Shown here piece by piece: positions 1-13,216 of a DNA stretch of 64,000 nt. A program made the position numbers and the translations under genes. Location of the stretch: NCBI GenBank assembly GCA_002946415.1, contig NJPS01000046.1, positions 1,860,001 to 1,924,000 on the forward strand, read 5' to 3'. The first letter of the stretch is position 1. Each line of letters opens with the position of its first letter. The notes beneath the pieces were generated by a model. It did not search any database. It saw only the letters and a program-made list of their open reading frames with translations, and was not told where the DNA came from. This DNA is from Rutstroemia sp. NJR-2017a BVV2. Taxonomy: Eukaryota > Ascomycota > Leotiomycetes > Helotiales > Rutstroemiaceae.

Positions 1-93
1 GGGAAAGATTGTACAGGATTTGTGAGGAGGCATGAATGCATGCTGGTGTTTGACAGGTTGTGGCTCTGGCGGTTGGCTTCTTGGACGAATACA

Positions 94-660
94 CTATCGT
101 TGATGCATTAACATTTTGCACTTGCCATATTCAATCAAACAGAAAGGCATATGGGTACGGCATATCAAAAAAGATATGTACGTACCGGTAAAGAACATGC
201 AAAAGAGAACGACCAGAGCGGTAAGCACCAAGGCCAAAACCACAATAGCAATGCTCTCCGCAAATCGTCTGAAGATTGCGAACTTGCGCCTGCGTGAGCG
301 AGAACCGCGCTTCGCCTTACGAAGAAGTGGCGTCCGATCGGACTCTTCATCATCGGTGAGCCTGGTGGAAGTGGTACAAATATTCAATACTTGATCTGTC
401 AAACTCGGATGCTTCCGTTCTTCCCAGCCCCCTTTAGGAGCACCCATATCGAACAATCGCGATGCAATTAGAGTCAGGAACCCTGCAAGAGGGATAACGA
501 AGTTTGAAAAGGTCTGCTCGTCGTCTGTCGTTGGTCGTGTCCTTGATCGTGGACGCGATGTTGATCGCGTTGGTAATCTCGTTCTGTCTCTTGATCTGGA
601 CCTCGATAGGGGCGGCACAGTTCCTTTTTTCCGTATGGGCGCCAGATTAGCGAAATTAAC
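94..660 (-). CDS. Possible hypothetical membrane protein, start not found
   Basis: This open frame runs about 189 codons but has no ATG before about codon 73, so a real gene would need an upstream exon that I could not place. The N-terminal half is rich in Ser-Arg and Arg-Thr pairs, followed by a hydrophobic stretch (about residues 52-66). Near the C-terminus a basic cluster (RSRRRKF) is followed by a strong membrane segment of about 28 residues. A basic cytosolic tail with one or two membrane anchors would fit. I recognise no family. It could be a chance frame, so confidence is low. Confidence 0.3.
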   Translation of the reverse strand, partial: VNFANLAPIRKKGTVPPLSRSRSRDRTRLPTRSTSRPRSRTRPTTDDEQTFSNFVIPLAGFLTLIASRLFDMGAPKGGWEERKHPSLTDQVLNICTTSTRLTDDEESDRTPLLRKAKRGSRSRRRKFAIFRRFAESIAIVVLALVLTALVVLFCMFFTGTYISFLICRTHMPFCLIEYGKCKMLMHQR

Positions 661-663
661 CAA

Positions 664-3600
664 AAATTGTCCAAAATCAAACCGAAAACAAGTCGGCTTG
701 GAATGAATGGGGATAGTTGATTGCGTTCAGCAAGTTCTAAAACTCGATGGTGGTCTGACGCGGAATAAAGGTAGGTTGTACTGGAAAGCGGGGAGAGCTT
801 CTTTCCTAATGTGGACAGTCACAGCGAAAGCGCACTAGGACCTGAGGTTGGTGGCTCGGGCGGTTCATTGGAGTGACGCAAACCACACCAGCTAGAAGCT
901 TTAGAAGCTTTAGAAGCATAGAAGCATTCAAGCAACTCGGATTCTATTGTCACCTGCTTGCATCTGAATTGCCGGTCGTCTCTCCCGGAATCCATTACTA
1001 TTCTTCTAATGTCCTTCATTTTACCTTGAAGACCGCGCCTAATGCGTGTCGTGCGTGTCCATACTTCGTAGAGAGCGTCCAGGAAAGGGAGCTGGGGAAA
1101 TTCCGGCTCGGATGCTGTCGGTAAGATTATACAACATTTAAGACATCGCAATCGCAGGTTGCTGGGCGACATCAGAAAGATAAAGTAACTTTCTACTAAA
1201 GTAGAATACGAAAGATATCGTCATAGGATACCGACTTGGTGGGACAGTCATGCCAACCCAGCTCGTCCATGCAATTAGTTCTATGGGTATGGTGGTGATT
1301 ATGGTTATGGTTCTGGCATGCATGGCTGAACCTCGCAAACGTTGATGATGGGTCAAAAGTCTGTTCACCACCAAACAAGCGCCGACTGGCCCATACTGTC
1401 CTGTCCTGTACTCCGTAGGTAGGGTTTAGACAGGAGATAGGGCTATACGTAACTTGAGCCGGAGAGTGGAACTGTATAAGCAGAAGTCTCACAATTTCTT
1501 AGACAAGTGTTCAGATATAAACACCAAACGAGCAATTCATCTTCATCGCACTTCACATACTAACTACTTTAACCATATCCGAGTGCCGTGGCCGTCACGA
1601 GATGCCGTGGTTGTCAACTTGCCATATCCAGGAGGATGGGTCGTGTTTACTTGCTACTTTTGTAGATTGTAAGGTTCTACCGGCGGAAGAACCGGTATAT
1701 GCTAACATACATTGGATTCTTTTGTATTCGTGGTCCAATCTGTCACTTCTGCCCCGTACCTTGTCTTACCCGAGCTGGTTTTATCCAGGTCAAGGTTGTG
1801 GGAGAAGTCCTTCTTGCAGCTTTAATCGTACGACATGAAGATGAAATTTCGAAAGCCTCATTCTCCTAATCTGAGTTTTCGTGAATTCTGATGGAATTTA
1901 TGGAGCTTTGAATGGATAACCTTGCCACTACCGACTAGACAGGAAGGACTTTTCTGTGTTTTGCACATTGTCCCCAAAGGAGCTGTTGACCCCTGAATCC
2001 GATTTCTTGTTGCTGACAGCGAAATTTTCATACCAGGGTTTCACTTGAGTCAGTTCGCATGTTGCATGTTATGTTTATTCTCACGATATGGTTGGCTACA
2101 AAACACAGTCCAAGGGATCTCGAAGGTATGAAGTCATAGGAGGAACCTCCGCTTCCGCCGCAAATGTGGGTACGTTGGGTACTCTTGGGTTCTTTTGGCC
2201 AAACTTTTCCAAGGGTCCTTTTGCTCTCCAGTGTCTCCACGACCTGTTCTGGTCGTTTCAAGAACCCTTTCAACGATTTACCACCCGTTGAGTTATGACT
2301 ACTTCGTACTTCGTACAGCCCACAATTGAAGCTTTAACTTTTCTTCTCCTCAGCAACGACCTTAGTTACTACCTTGTCCCTTCGTTGAAGTTCGTTCTCG
2401 TTACCTGTCAGGCTGTCAGGTTGCCGCCGTTGATCATATCCCCCTACGATCTTGATAGTCATTGTTGAGCTGGTTCTAAAGACGTCTAGAACTTTTGGTT
2501 AAGGGTAACTTATGTTCTTATGTGGTTGCTGCAATGACCAGTGACGACATCTTTAGTGATGTAGATCTTCGATAGCTAGGTACGAACCGTACTTGTACGA
2601 TACAACCTGCCCATCTTTGCCACATCCGGACGCTGTAACGTGCGCACTGCACACTGCACACTGCACACATAAGACTCTGTTTAGTAATCTGCTCTAGGAA
2701 GGTACCGGTACCTCTTTCACTGAGTAGTGCGACTGGGAAAATGAGGCTCTCGTCGTTCAGACATATTGCCTGTCGCTGTTGTTGTCGTTGCGTTGGGATG
2801 CACCGACCGCAAACAACAGAACAACAATGCAGATGACAAGATTGGAGACAATAAGATTCGGTAGGGAAAATATGCCATGTGGAAATGTGCCCTAGGAATG
2901 GTCCACAAATATATCCGCAAATCTGTGCTGTACTGTGTAGCTTTCATACCTCGAACCCTCAACCCTACAAGCAGAGTGCCGACTTCCTGCGTTCCCTGTC
3001 GCTTTGAAATCGAACTGCATGTGTGAAGTAGATGTGTTGTTGCCGTTACTACGGCCTCGCTATGCCTCGTACATCTACCAAGTACATTCTGTTTCCTACG
3101 GAGGCGCTGGAGGCAGCGCTTCGCATCATAAGACAGGGCGCGCTAAATGCCAAGGAGCAGGGATAGAAATAGGGAATAGTGGTGTTATGCTGATGTCAAA
3201 GGATGCTCACCTCAAGCAGCATGGTGGTGTGGTGGGGGTAAAAAGAGGAAAAACGACTCCTGAACTTGGTTGAATGGAGCAGTGGAATCCCCAATCCGAC
3301 AGATTCCAAGGAGACTGACTTCCAAGATCTTGATTTCAAGCGCACCAAACACACCCCAAACACACACCAAATACACACAAAATACGCGCCAGTACTTTTC
3401 CTGTACAAACTTCACATAAAAGTAAGATGTACTCTCCAGATATGTCATAGAATGCAAGCAAAGCCTGGAAAAGGGTATCCATCAGGTTTGGAGCACATAA
3501 TACCGGCTTTCCTTGTGTCCCAATGTTTGATCTTTCATCATTCTGGAAGTCCCCTCCAAAGCGCTTCCAAGTTTGTGTGACAGGTGATGATCTTGGGAAA

Positions 3601-4562
3601 AAGGCCGGAAGAGGGGCAGCGAGTATTAAAGTAATAAATGGTCCGTTGTATGAATATGAAAACAATATGAAGAGGAACAGGAATACTGTAGCAGAAGTGA
3701 TGGCAGTGAGTATGATACGAGTAACGGTTAGGTACTGGGAGTTTGGGAGTTTGGTATTAACCCGTCAATCCACTCTTGTGCCACCGGCCACTCCATACCA
3801 CCACACTACCACTGCCTGCACCACGACCGAAAAAGAGCTGGGTTCTTTTCTCACTCTCTACATGACACTAGTAAAGTATTATTGTCCAGATCAGATCAAT
3901 CAATCCCTTTTCACCGATCTACCTTGTCAACGTACCTTTTTCCCCTTCCAACCTACTAGGTACAAGTACAGTATACCCAAAAAATTTCACAACAAAGGCA
4001 GGCAAACAAACCAATCTTGGCTAGCAATCGGAGGGCAGTTCAACGTTCAGAGTTCCAACGTCCCAAGTTCTCGTTCTCCAGCTTTTATCCCAGACACCCT
4101 TACACATATCCTACTACAGACCGAAGTACACACGACTCTTTCTTTTGCATAGGAAGCGAACACTCAACCCTCCCCGACCCTCGTTACTGTCCACAATCTA
4201 TCGAAATCCCGGTATACGACTTGATGAATTACCTATATGCGCTCTCTATTCGCTGCTGCTCCTCCCATTGTTACTGCTGATATTCATTCGAGCATGAGTC
4301 TTTGACGTCTCGTACAAAGTCAGTTGTCCTGAAAGTCGTTTATTTGCCGGATTGCCTTAAAAGCCTCCCTCTACGTCATTTCCACCAAAAGCTTTCATCT
4401 TACCTGCTCTCCAAACTCATACCAAATCAACCCATAACCACCCCAAAGGTCCCACGAATGAAGCACCTGGCTGTGGCGATTACAATAGCGATCGCGATTT
4501 TATTTGTTCTGCGTTCAAAATAACGCCAGGTTTCCGTGGGTGGCTTGCCAAGGGAGGACGGC
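664..4562. other. Long gene-poor stretch upstream of the histidine kinase
   Basis: I see no convincing gene. The longest open frame (3523-4152, plus) has no recognisable domain and looks like chance. Short tandem repeats occur near 894-925 (units of about 10 bases around TAGAAGCTTT), near 2645-2667 (7-base ACTGCAC units) and in a CA-rich run near 3345-3390. The last kilobase is pyrimidine-rich, as expected for a promoter and long 5' leader of the kinase gene. Confidence 0.4.
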
Positions 4563-7500
4563 ATGCCCCCTCCAAAATCTCCTCTCGATAAACCATCTTC
4601 GTCCCAGTCCAGGAGGTCGTCAGAGTCGCGGCGTTCTAGTACGGACAAAGGAGGAGGAGATGGCTCGTCAGTACATTCACATCCCTCCCCATCGAGCAGC
4701 CGGCATGGAATGAAATCACCTCGGTCGTCGTTTTCGAAGGCGAAAGACTCAATGCCAGACTCTCCAGGTGGTGCAAGGGCACCTTCGAACCACAGCGACG
4801 TGGAAAAGTTTAGCGACGTGGAGGACTCGGATGCCGGATCATTCAGAAACCCTAGAAATGAGGTCGATCATGCAGAAGAGAGAAGGAAGTCAATACACAG
4901 TCTGAAGGAAAGCATCAGCTCAGGAGTGATACCGCAATATGACATGGCCGAGGAAGTGGAGCGGCTTCGTGCTATGAATGCTCAATTACAACTAAGTCAG
5001 CATCGGCAGAGATTGGCGAAGCAGCTGGAGGATAAAGAGGGACGAGCAAATAATGCGCCTGCGAGCACCAGTGCCAAGACTCGGATCTCTCCGATACACG
5101 AGGAATCGATATCGCCATCTTTAGAGGCAGCCTTCATCAGCCCTATGCCATCTAGCTTAGAGACGGCATCAACGGAATCAGCAAGGACTATTCGAGGAGG
5201 AGAGACTCCTGCTGCGCTCAGTGCAAGAACGCCATCATATCCGTTTCCACCAATGAGAACCCCTCGGCAACTTAGTTATTCTGGCCACCGTCCCTTCACA
5301 GCTTTATCACCCACAGTTAATCCATCGAATTTTGCTGGCGGCTTCTTTCATGACGGCCCACACGATCATGTAGTATCTGGTCCAATAACGCCAGCTTCGA
5401 CATTAAACTTCCAGCCTGCAGGTTCTCAGCATTCAAGAGATGATCCAAACTTTGAGACGCCGAATCTCTATGATCTGAGTCTCATGCTTTCCGCCGAGCC
5501 AGGCCTGGATCCATGGTGGTCTACTGTTGTGCAAATAATGCGAGATGTGTACAAGGCTGACCGAGTAACCTTATCTGTGCCCGCAGATTCGACTGATGTA
5601 GAGAATGTCCCCTGGGGTCAAAAAGCAACTTTCAACGCCGCAGAGGAGGATGATTTAAGTCTTGCATATTTACAGCAGGGGAGTGGGCGTTTTCCCAGCA
5701 GTGGTGACACGAATGAGACCTCTAATTCAGAAGGCACTGCAGCTGGTGACTCTCCGCCAATACCGGCACAGCCGCGTCCAGGGCTCACCACCCGGCACTC
5801 TTTTACTTCCTATGAAGTCACGACAAAAGAGCCAACGTCGTTCTCAGAGGCCTCTAGGAATACTGTCACAAGACCTCCCACTCTCACTCGTGCTAAAAGT
5901 TATGCTGTTACGCGACCCGACCCACCACCACGGACTGCAACGTTGAAAAATGCGCAGTTGAGCTTGCAAGCTCTACAAGAACACATGGCACAAGAAGAGG
6001 CAAAACCTGCAAGCTGGGAAGACGTAGAGACTTCGTCCAGAGATGTCCGAGGAAGAGTCTTTCCCGTTTTACAAGCTTTAGACTTTGAGGCTGATCCATT
6101 AATCGATAATAGCGGGATCCTAAGAGTTCTTGAGCGGGGAAAGGTCATTGCTCTGACACGCGACTATCCGTACTTGAGTGATCCAGTAACCGAGGACAAG
6201 AGCACGGCAAGCAAGGTCGCGATCCGTTCGCTGAAAAAAGATTCACCTGAGAGATCCAAAAAGACCAGGCCACCGGAACTCACCTCGCGATCATCCATGT
6301 TTGGCAACAAACATGCGAAACGACCAAGCCGAAGCATTCGTGGCCATACAGGGGAAAAGTGGAAGCTCGCTACGCAGCTTGAGGATGAACTGCCCCTACC
6401 ATTTCCTAAATATGAGGAATACGAACAAGCCCCGCCATCGCCATGGTCACAGTCACCGGCTCCTTCACCAGCTGTGCGCGCAGAAACCACAGAGAACCCT
6501 TTCTTTGCAGACCCGACGATCGACGAAGAGACTTTCAACCCAAACCAAGCGCCAGAAGATTACTCTAAAATGCAGCCGGTTGAAGCCATCGGAATTGATA
6601 GGTCTTGGACAGTTTTACACATACCTTTGGCGCATCCCCTCCTATCCAAGCCGGTACAGTCATTTCGATTGGATGCAGCAGTGATGGAATCGAAGTCGGC
6701 GGGCCGAGCAAGAGGTGTTCCCCAACTGCCAAAATATCCTGACCCCTCCAAACCGCAGGCAATCGAGCAAGCCAAAGAGAAGCAAACCCCCATTGCAATC
6801 TTGTCGATCTTAAGTTCAGTTATTCCTTATCCTTCTAATCTTAGACATTCTCTAGAAAATCTCTCACCGCATATGGCCACTTCCTTCTCTCTATGTCGAC
6901 ACTATTCGAACTTGGAGACGGAAGTCGCTGGCTTATCTCGAAAGCGTCCACACACTACAGGATTTGGTGCCATTGCTCCTGCGGGGCGACCTGGACATGA
7001 GCAACCTACAACCATGAGCGGTAATATATCTTATTCACCATCTGAAGAAGGATTCACTCATCAATCAACAGGCGGAAGCATTACAAGCCCTAGCGATTAT
7101 TCGGGAGTATCCAGGAGCGCTAACGCATCCCCAAGCGGCACGCCTGGCTGGGATCCTGGAAGTGTTGGCCTTACTATGGATAGGAAGTCTGCCGGCGGAA
7201 GCCCGGGCTATATCACTACGGAAGGTTATTTTGGCTCAAGGACACGACCAGGCATTTCGCGCATGGATACTGGATCGGGTAGCAGCATCACTGGCGTACG
7301 AAGATCTTCAAAAGAAAACTCTCCTGCCGAAACGCGACCTCCCGCTGCCCGAAGCTCCGCAGAAGATCGGTCCTCTGCAGTAGAGCCATCATCGGCGGGA
7401 TCCACTGAAGACCCAGCTAAAATCAAAACAGATGTTGAGGGCTCGCAATCCACTACCACAGTGGCCAAACAAGAAAATCGCGCTCATCGATCCTCCAAGG

Positions 7501-10500
7501 AACCTGCCGAGTCATCCGAACCTCGAGAACCAAGTCCATCCCATCACAACCCTCATGAATCACCCCGAAGACAAGCAATGCGAGGAGCTTCGCATGGTGC
7601 TGCGAAGTCCGAGCGCCAACATACCCTGCTGCACTCATATGGCGCAGATTTTGGAGCTACCTTTCAATCTTTGCCAACAACTTCAGCTCCATCAATTAAG
7701 GCTCCTGCTGCCCCAAAAGCCCAATCTCGGCAAGGCAGCATGGCAGTTCCTACAGACATGCCGCCTCCATCCGATCGACTCAAAGGTCTAATGCTCGATT
7801 CGTTACCCGCCCATGTGTTTGTGGCACTGCCGCAGACAGGAGAGATAGTTTGGGTCAACAGTCGATATTTGACATACCGAGGTCAAACGGTGTCTGAACT
7901 ATATCAAGATCCTTGGGGCAGCATTCACCCCGATGAACGAGAAGACTATCTCAAGGCTTGGACGCATGCGGTGAAAACAGGGGAACAATTCTCAATGCAA
8001 GTGCGCATCCGACGATTCGACGGAAGCTATCGATGGTTCTACACCAGGGCAGTGGGCTCTCGAGATATAAGGGGTGTTATTGTGCAATGGTATGGTTCGC
8101 ACATGGATATACACGATCAACATATCGCAGAAGTCAAGGCCGCTCGGCAGGAGGAAATAGAAGCTTCGGAAGCTAAACATCGACAACTGGCGAACTTAAT
8201 TCCGCAGATTATTTTTGCAGCCACTGAAGATGAAGGCGTAACATTTGCCAACGAACAATGGTTGTCATATACCGGGCAGGATTTTAACGATGCGCTGGGG
8301 TTGGGCTTTATGGACTATGTGCATCCGGACGATCTTGCGAGATGCCAAATACCAATTGATCGACCACCGACTCCCTTACCACACAAATCGAAGAAACCGG
8401 GCGAGCCAATAAGAAATCCTTCTCAAACGTCCTCCGGTGGCAAATCAGGGCAATCAGGGCAATCGTCAAATGTTTCGGAAGTCCCTACCGAAACGACCGT
8501 CAAAGGAATTCATCAAAGTCTTTCGAGGAATAATAGTTCTAGCAGCAGCTCCGTCTACGAGTTTGCTACCGCAGATCTATCGGAACTGGCAAGGAGTGGA
8601 GTAATCAAGATAACAACTGATAGCAACGGCAGACTCTCTTATACGACTGAGGTTAGACTAAGATCGAAGACCGGAGAGTATCGATGGCACCTGGTGAGGT
8701 GTGTAGAGGTAGACAACATCAATCTTGGTAGCGGAGATGGCTCGTGGTTTGGCGCTTGTACAGATATCAACGATCACAAGCTGCTTGAGACGAAGCTCAA
8801 AGAGGCTATGGAGTCCAAGGGCAAGTTCCTTAGCAACATGTCTCACGAGATCCGTACGCCCTTGATAGGCATTTCCGGCATGGTAAGCTTTCTCCAGGAT
8901 ACTGTGCTCAATGACGAACAGCTCGATTATACCAATACGATTCAGTCGAGTGCAAGCAGCCTCCTCAACATCATCAACGACATCTTAGACCTCTCCAAGG
9001 TTGACGCAGGTATGATGAAGCTGTCTTATGAATGGTTCCATACTCGTTCTCTTGTCGAAGAGGTTAACGAAATGGTATCGACCATGGCTATCACAAAACG
9101 CTTGGAACTGAACTATGTCGTCGAGGTTGACGTTCCCGAGATGGTGAAAGGAGATAAGTTCCGCATTCGACAAGTATTACTGAACGTTATCGGTAATGCC
9201 ATCAAGTTCACAACAGTTGGAGAAGTATTTAGTCGATGCCGTGTTTACAACGAGCCGGATTCTACAGCAGGCGAGAACGAAGTCATGTTAGAGTACTCCA
9301 TTGTTGATACTGGAAGAGGATTTACTAAAGAAGAAGCGGAGCTAATATTCAAGCCATTCAGTCAGATTGATGGAAGCAGCACCAGACAGCACGGTGGCAG
9401 CGGCTTGGGACTGGTCATTTCTAGGCAGCTCGTTGAACTCCATGGAGGGAAGATGCAAGGCACAGCAATACCTGGAAAAGGCTCTACATTCACGTTCACC
9501 GCCAAGTTTGGTTTGCCAACTTCCGAAGACCACCCAGAGCCACTAGCAACGCCTGCACTAACCAGAGTCTCATCAGACAAGCCTGCGGCGACTACTGAGA
9601 TATCTACAATGCCTAAGCATGTTACGAATAATCCGATATTGGCTAGTAGGTTGTTGCACTCGCCTGCTATTGCGGAAAGCCCCAAAACCGAATCAAGTAT
9701 AGACTCCCCGGCTGTTACATCATCAGATAGTTCAGAGCCCTCCCTCCGCTCCATGCGTTCCCATCTAACAGAGAGGTCGTCAGGGTCTTCCATTGCGCAA
9801 AGTTTGCATCATTTCAGCGAAGCAGCTCGGGCTAGCAATCCGGATTTATCGCAAATGAAGTTGGAGCTCCCAGAGAAGCACGCAGCCTTGTCTCCAACCG
9901 CTATAACGTCTCCGACAAACTTGACTCTGTCTACGCCAACGCCAACGCTCTCGACGCCGAACCCAACATCTCTACCACGCAAGAATAACTCACCACCAAA
10001 CAGCTCTATTGCAGATCTCAAGAATTTCCGGCCTCCGATGTACTCTATCTTGCTCATTTGTCCGCAAACACATAGTCGGGAGGCGACCACTCAACACATC
10101 GAAATAACCTTACCGAAGGACGTGCCGCACCAGATCACCCCACTTGCCAGCGTGGAGGAAGCTCGAAGGCTTATCAGTGGAGAGGATCCTGTCATATTCA
10201 CACATATCGTGCTAAATCTAGGATCAGCCGAGGAGATTGTCCAGTTGATTGATCAGATAGTCATGTCTGTCATGCTCCCACAAATTTCAATCGTCGTTCT
10301 GTCGGATCCAGTACAGCGACAAGAGGTAATCAAGATGGCCACAGCGTACGATTACGACCAACTCGCCAAAGACAATCGCGTAACATTCATCTACAAGCCC
10401 GTCAAACCGTCTAGATTTGCTGTAATTTTTGATCCAGATAAGGAGAGGGATCTTAGCACAGATCGCAATCGCTCCAGTGCTCAGCAACAAGTCGCAAGCC

Positions 10501-11035
10501 AGAAACAGCATTATTTGGACGTTGGCCAACGTCTCGGAAATAAAGGTCTTAAGGTGCTTCTTGTTGAGGATAACCAGGTCAATCAGAAAGTGCTTTTGAA
10601 ATTCTTGAGCAAAGTCGGTATTGCGGTTGAGCTAGCTTTGGATGGTATGGAATGCACGGAAAGAGTATTTGCTAAGCCTCACGGAACTTATTCTTTGATA
10701 CTGGTAAGCTCAAGATGCGTCACCATGCTCACTTCCTTCAACTGACATTACGACAGTGCGATCTTCACATGCCTCGCAAAGACGGCTACCAAACCTGCCG
10801 AGAAATTCGAGAATGGGAAGAGAAGGGGTCTTACCCCAAGATGCCAATCATCGCACTTTCAGCCAACGTTATGGCTGATGTTCTAGATAAGTGCATCCAG
10901 GCAGGCTTCAATAGCTACGTCACCAAGCCTGTCGACTTCAAACTACTGAGCAAAGCCATGAGCAACCTACTGGATCCAGGCTCGTCCGCAAATCCCGAAG
11001 ATTTTCCTGGTACCCTGATGAAGCCGCCATCATAA
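4563..11035 (+). CDS. Hybrid histidine kinase with two PAS domains
   Basis: Two exons (4563-10703, 10757-11035) give about 2139 residues. The 53-base intron falls on a codon boundary inside the receiver domain, just before the phospho-acceptor Asp. Order: a long Ser/Pro-rich N-terminus; a possible GAF-like segment (about 300-540); PAS 1 (about 1072-1184); PAS 2 (about 1204-1405, split by a Ser-rich insert); HisKA with FLSNMSHEIRTPLIG (His about 1428); a HATPase with N box NVIGNAIKF, G1 DTGRGF, F box FKPFSQID and G2 GGSGLGL; and a C-terminal receiver with VEDN (about 2000), Asp about 2049 (CDLHMP) and Lys about 2104 (TKPVD). All phosphorelay residues are present. It should autophosphorylate on His and pass phosphate via its own receiver to an HPt protein of the fungal relay. 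No membrane segment is evident, so a cytosolic sensor is likely. The frame opens 27 bases earlier with GTG; the first ATG is at 4563, though an upstream exon is possible. I do not assign a kinase class. Confidence 0.93.
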
Positions 11036-13216
11036 AATTTACTTATTCTCACTAACACTTTTTTTCCTCTTGCATTGTATGGCGTTTTACCACTATTTAA
11101 GCTTCTTTTTTCGACTCTGCGAGCCACTTAATGTGTATGAGCATGGCATGGCGCCGTTCCTATTCTCCTGTCTCATGGACGGGATGTAAATTATGGACAA
11201 AGAATGGCTGGCCTCTGGTTCTATCTTCTTCCGTAATTGTTTTTCATTTCGATGGGGCCTAGCATGGCATGGCATATCATATACGATACACCTCTTCGCA
11301 AAGAGTCTTCCGTTGCAGTACTCATTTTCTCGATTTTTCGTTACGCACTAGCAGATGTCATGAAGGATGCCTCTGTTCAGGAACGGACTGCATGGAGGGT
11401 CTAAGGATGGGAGGGCGGATAGACGGGTGAATATGCATCCCTGATCCTTGGCTTCCTCTTCCATTTTCTTTTGGCTATTCGGTCAGATAGGGAAGAAGCT
11501 GGGCAGGACTGATTGATTGATACTGGTCATGGTGATTCTAATGGAAAATTTTACACAAGAGATCGAGCGATACCTCTCAACGTTTCTGAACTCTTGGTTG
11601 TTTTGATGCACTGCGTGGAAAACGTCCGGCGTGGCGTGGAGTGGTTAGGTCGTGGAAGGGGAGGAGAAGGAGGACCCAATAATCGAAGCGGGTGTCGGTG
11701 CAGGGAGCATACGTTTTATCTTTGTTGTGGGTAGATATCGGGATGTGGGTATTTGGGAAGAAGATAAAGCGGGGAGAAAGAGTCAAGGAGGGAATGGAAC
11801 TGGGTTGAGCGATTATCTATTTATTATTTAGATTACAGCCAAGTGAGTTTTAGTTTGGCAGGTCTTGGTTTGTTATGAAGAGAGGATGGAAAGGGAAACG
11901 GAATCGGAAACGGAGATGAAGATAAAAGATGAAATGTGAACGGAAAATGGCCACGGGATAGGAGTGGAATGATCTGACATGATGGGGAAGGAATAGGAAA
12001 GAAGGGACATGGGCAAGAAGACATCATATATTTTAGATTCCTTAAAACTGAGGACTTTTAAATGTTGAGAGCTGCGTAGAATGTGTGAGTGCCGATTTGC
12101 GTATTTCGCGTGGCATTTCTTGAAAACGTTTGGTGGGAGTTACTACGGTATGATGTACGAGATAGGAAAGACTCGCATGCACGATGTTGACAACTATGAT
12201 GATGCAATGCGATGCGCAACTCATACGGTATACCGTAGCTTTCCTCTTGCAGCGTCCTGACTCGCGAAAGCCTTGCTAGCACGGCTGCAGCCTTGTTCTG
12301 GCAAACTCTGCGTGCAGTGAATAGAGAAGCGGTCAATAAGAAGACGTTGAGAGTGAGGGAAATTACAATACGAAAGAAGCAGAAATTCACTTATTGCAAT
12401 TTCATTGTCTGCTGACAATCTCTCTGTTCAACGACACCTTCACTGTGCTGTACGGAGCAAACGAGAATCATACAGAGCTAAGCTGTTTTGGGATGTCGAC
12501 TTTTGCAACCATGGCCAAAAGGGTTATTTTTGGTACCTGAGGTTGTCGTTTTCAATAACACGAAGTTGACTCCTCTTCTCCCGTTTACCAATTCAATCCA
12601 TCACTCCCGTACGAACTCGACGACGTCCATCTACATCGCCGCGCCAACTGTGTGACGCGTCTCTCTTGTTTGTATTGATGTTAAACGGTGTTGAACAGTT
12701 TTCATACTGTACGGGAGCACACTTGTTGTCAGATTTTAAGAACCCTTCTCGCCCTTCTCGCCCTTCTCGCCGTCGATTGCTGTCCGCTTGGACGCTTTCT
12801 GGAGATCATCCCCAACCAACCCTCGAAACTTCCCCACACCAATTCACTCATCAAGGAGCGAGGCTGAGGCTGACCACTGGCTGACCTTGCAAAAGTGGTC
12901 ATTGCTCGGTACCCACAACAAAAGGACGCTAATTGTGCACTTTTTTTGCTAAGCGACCACGATTTGTCTCTTAAAGTAGCCAATTCTTGTTGTCGACCTT
13001 GATCTTCTTTTCTGTTTCCCCGTTTTCCGTTTTCCACCCACGAAATTGAACAACGTCGACAACAACTCGACAACAACACCATAACTCGACCTTACGCGAC
13101 TTCGCGTGACTTCGCATCCTGCCAGGCGCTATTAACTGCGATACAGGAATAATTAACAACACCCAAACAACGGAAAACCGCCGTCACTCTTACAATTCAT
13201 CGCGTCATTCACCGAA
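11036..13216. other. Intergenic region after the histidine kinase
   Basis: I see no supported gene. A minus-strand frame (12058-12390) carries one hydrophobic segment but no family signature. A pyrimidine-rich tract with three CCCTTCTCG-like repeats lies at about 12745-12772. The last few hundred bases contain TCGAC-rich sequence typical of a fungal 5' leader for the next gene. Confidence 0.4.

Noticed and set aside
3523..4152. Plus-strand open frame of 209 codons upstream of the kinase
   Set aside because: No domain, poor composition and no splice partner; more likely promoter or leader sequence.
4302..4523. Short frame ending in a hydrophobic stretch just before the kinase, as a possible membrane-anchor first exon
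   Set aside because: It ends in a stop before the kinase frame, and no in-phase donor/acceptor pair could be found to join it.
12058..12418. Minus-strand small frames with a hydrophobic N-terminus
   Set aside because: Two overlapping frames of similar length, no signature; cannot be told from chance.
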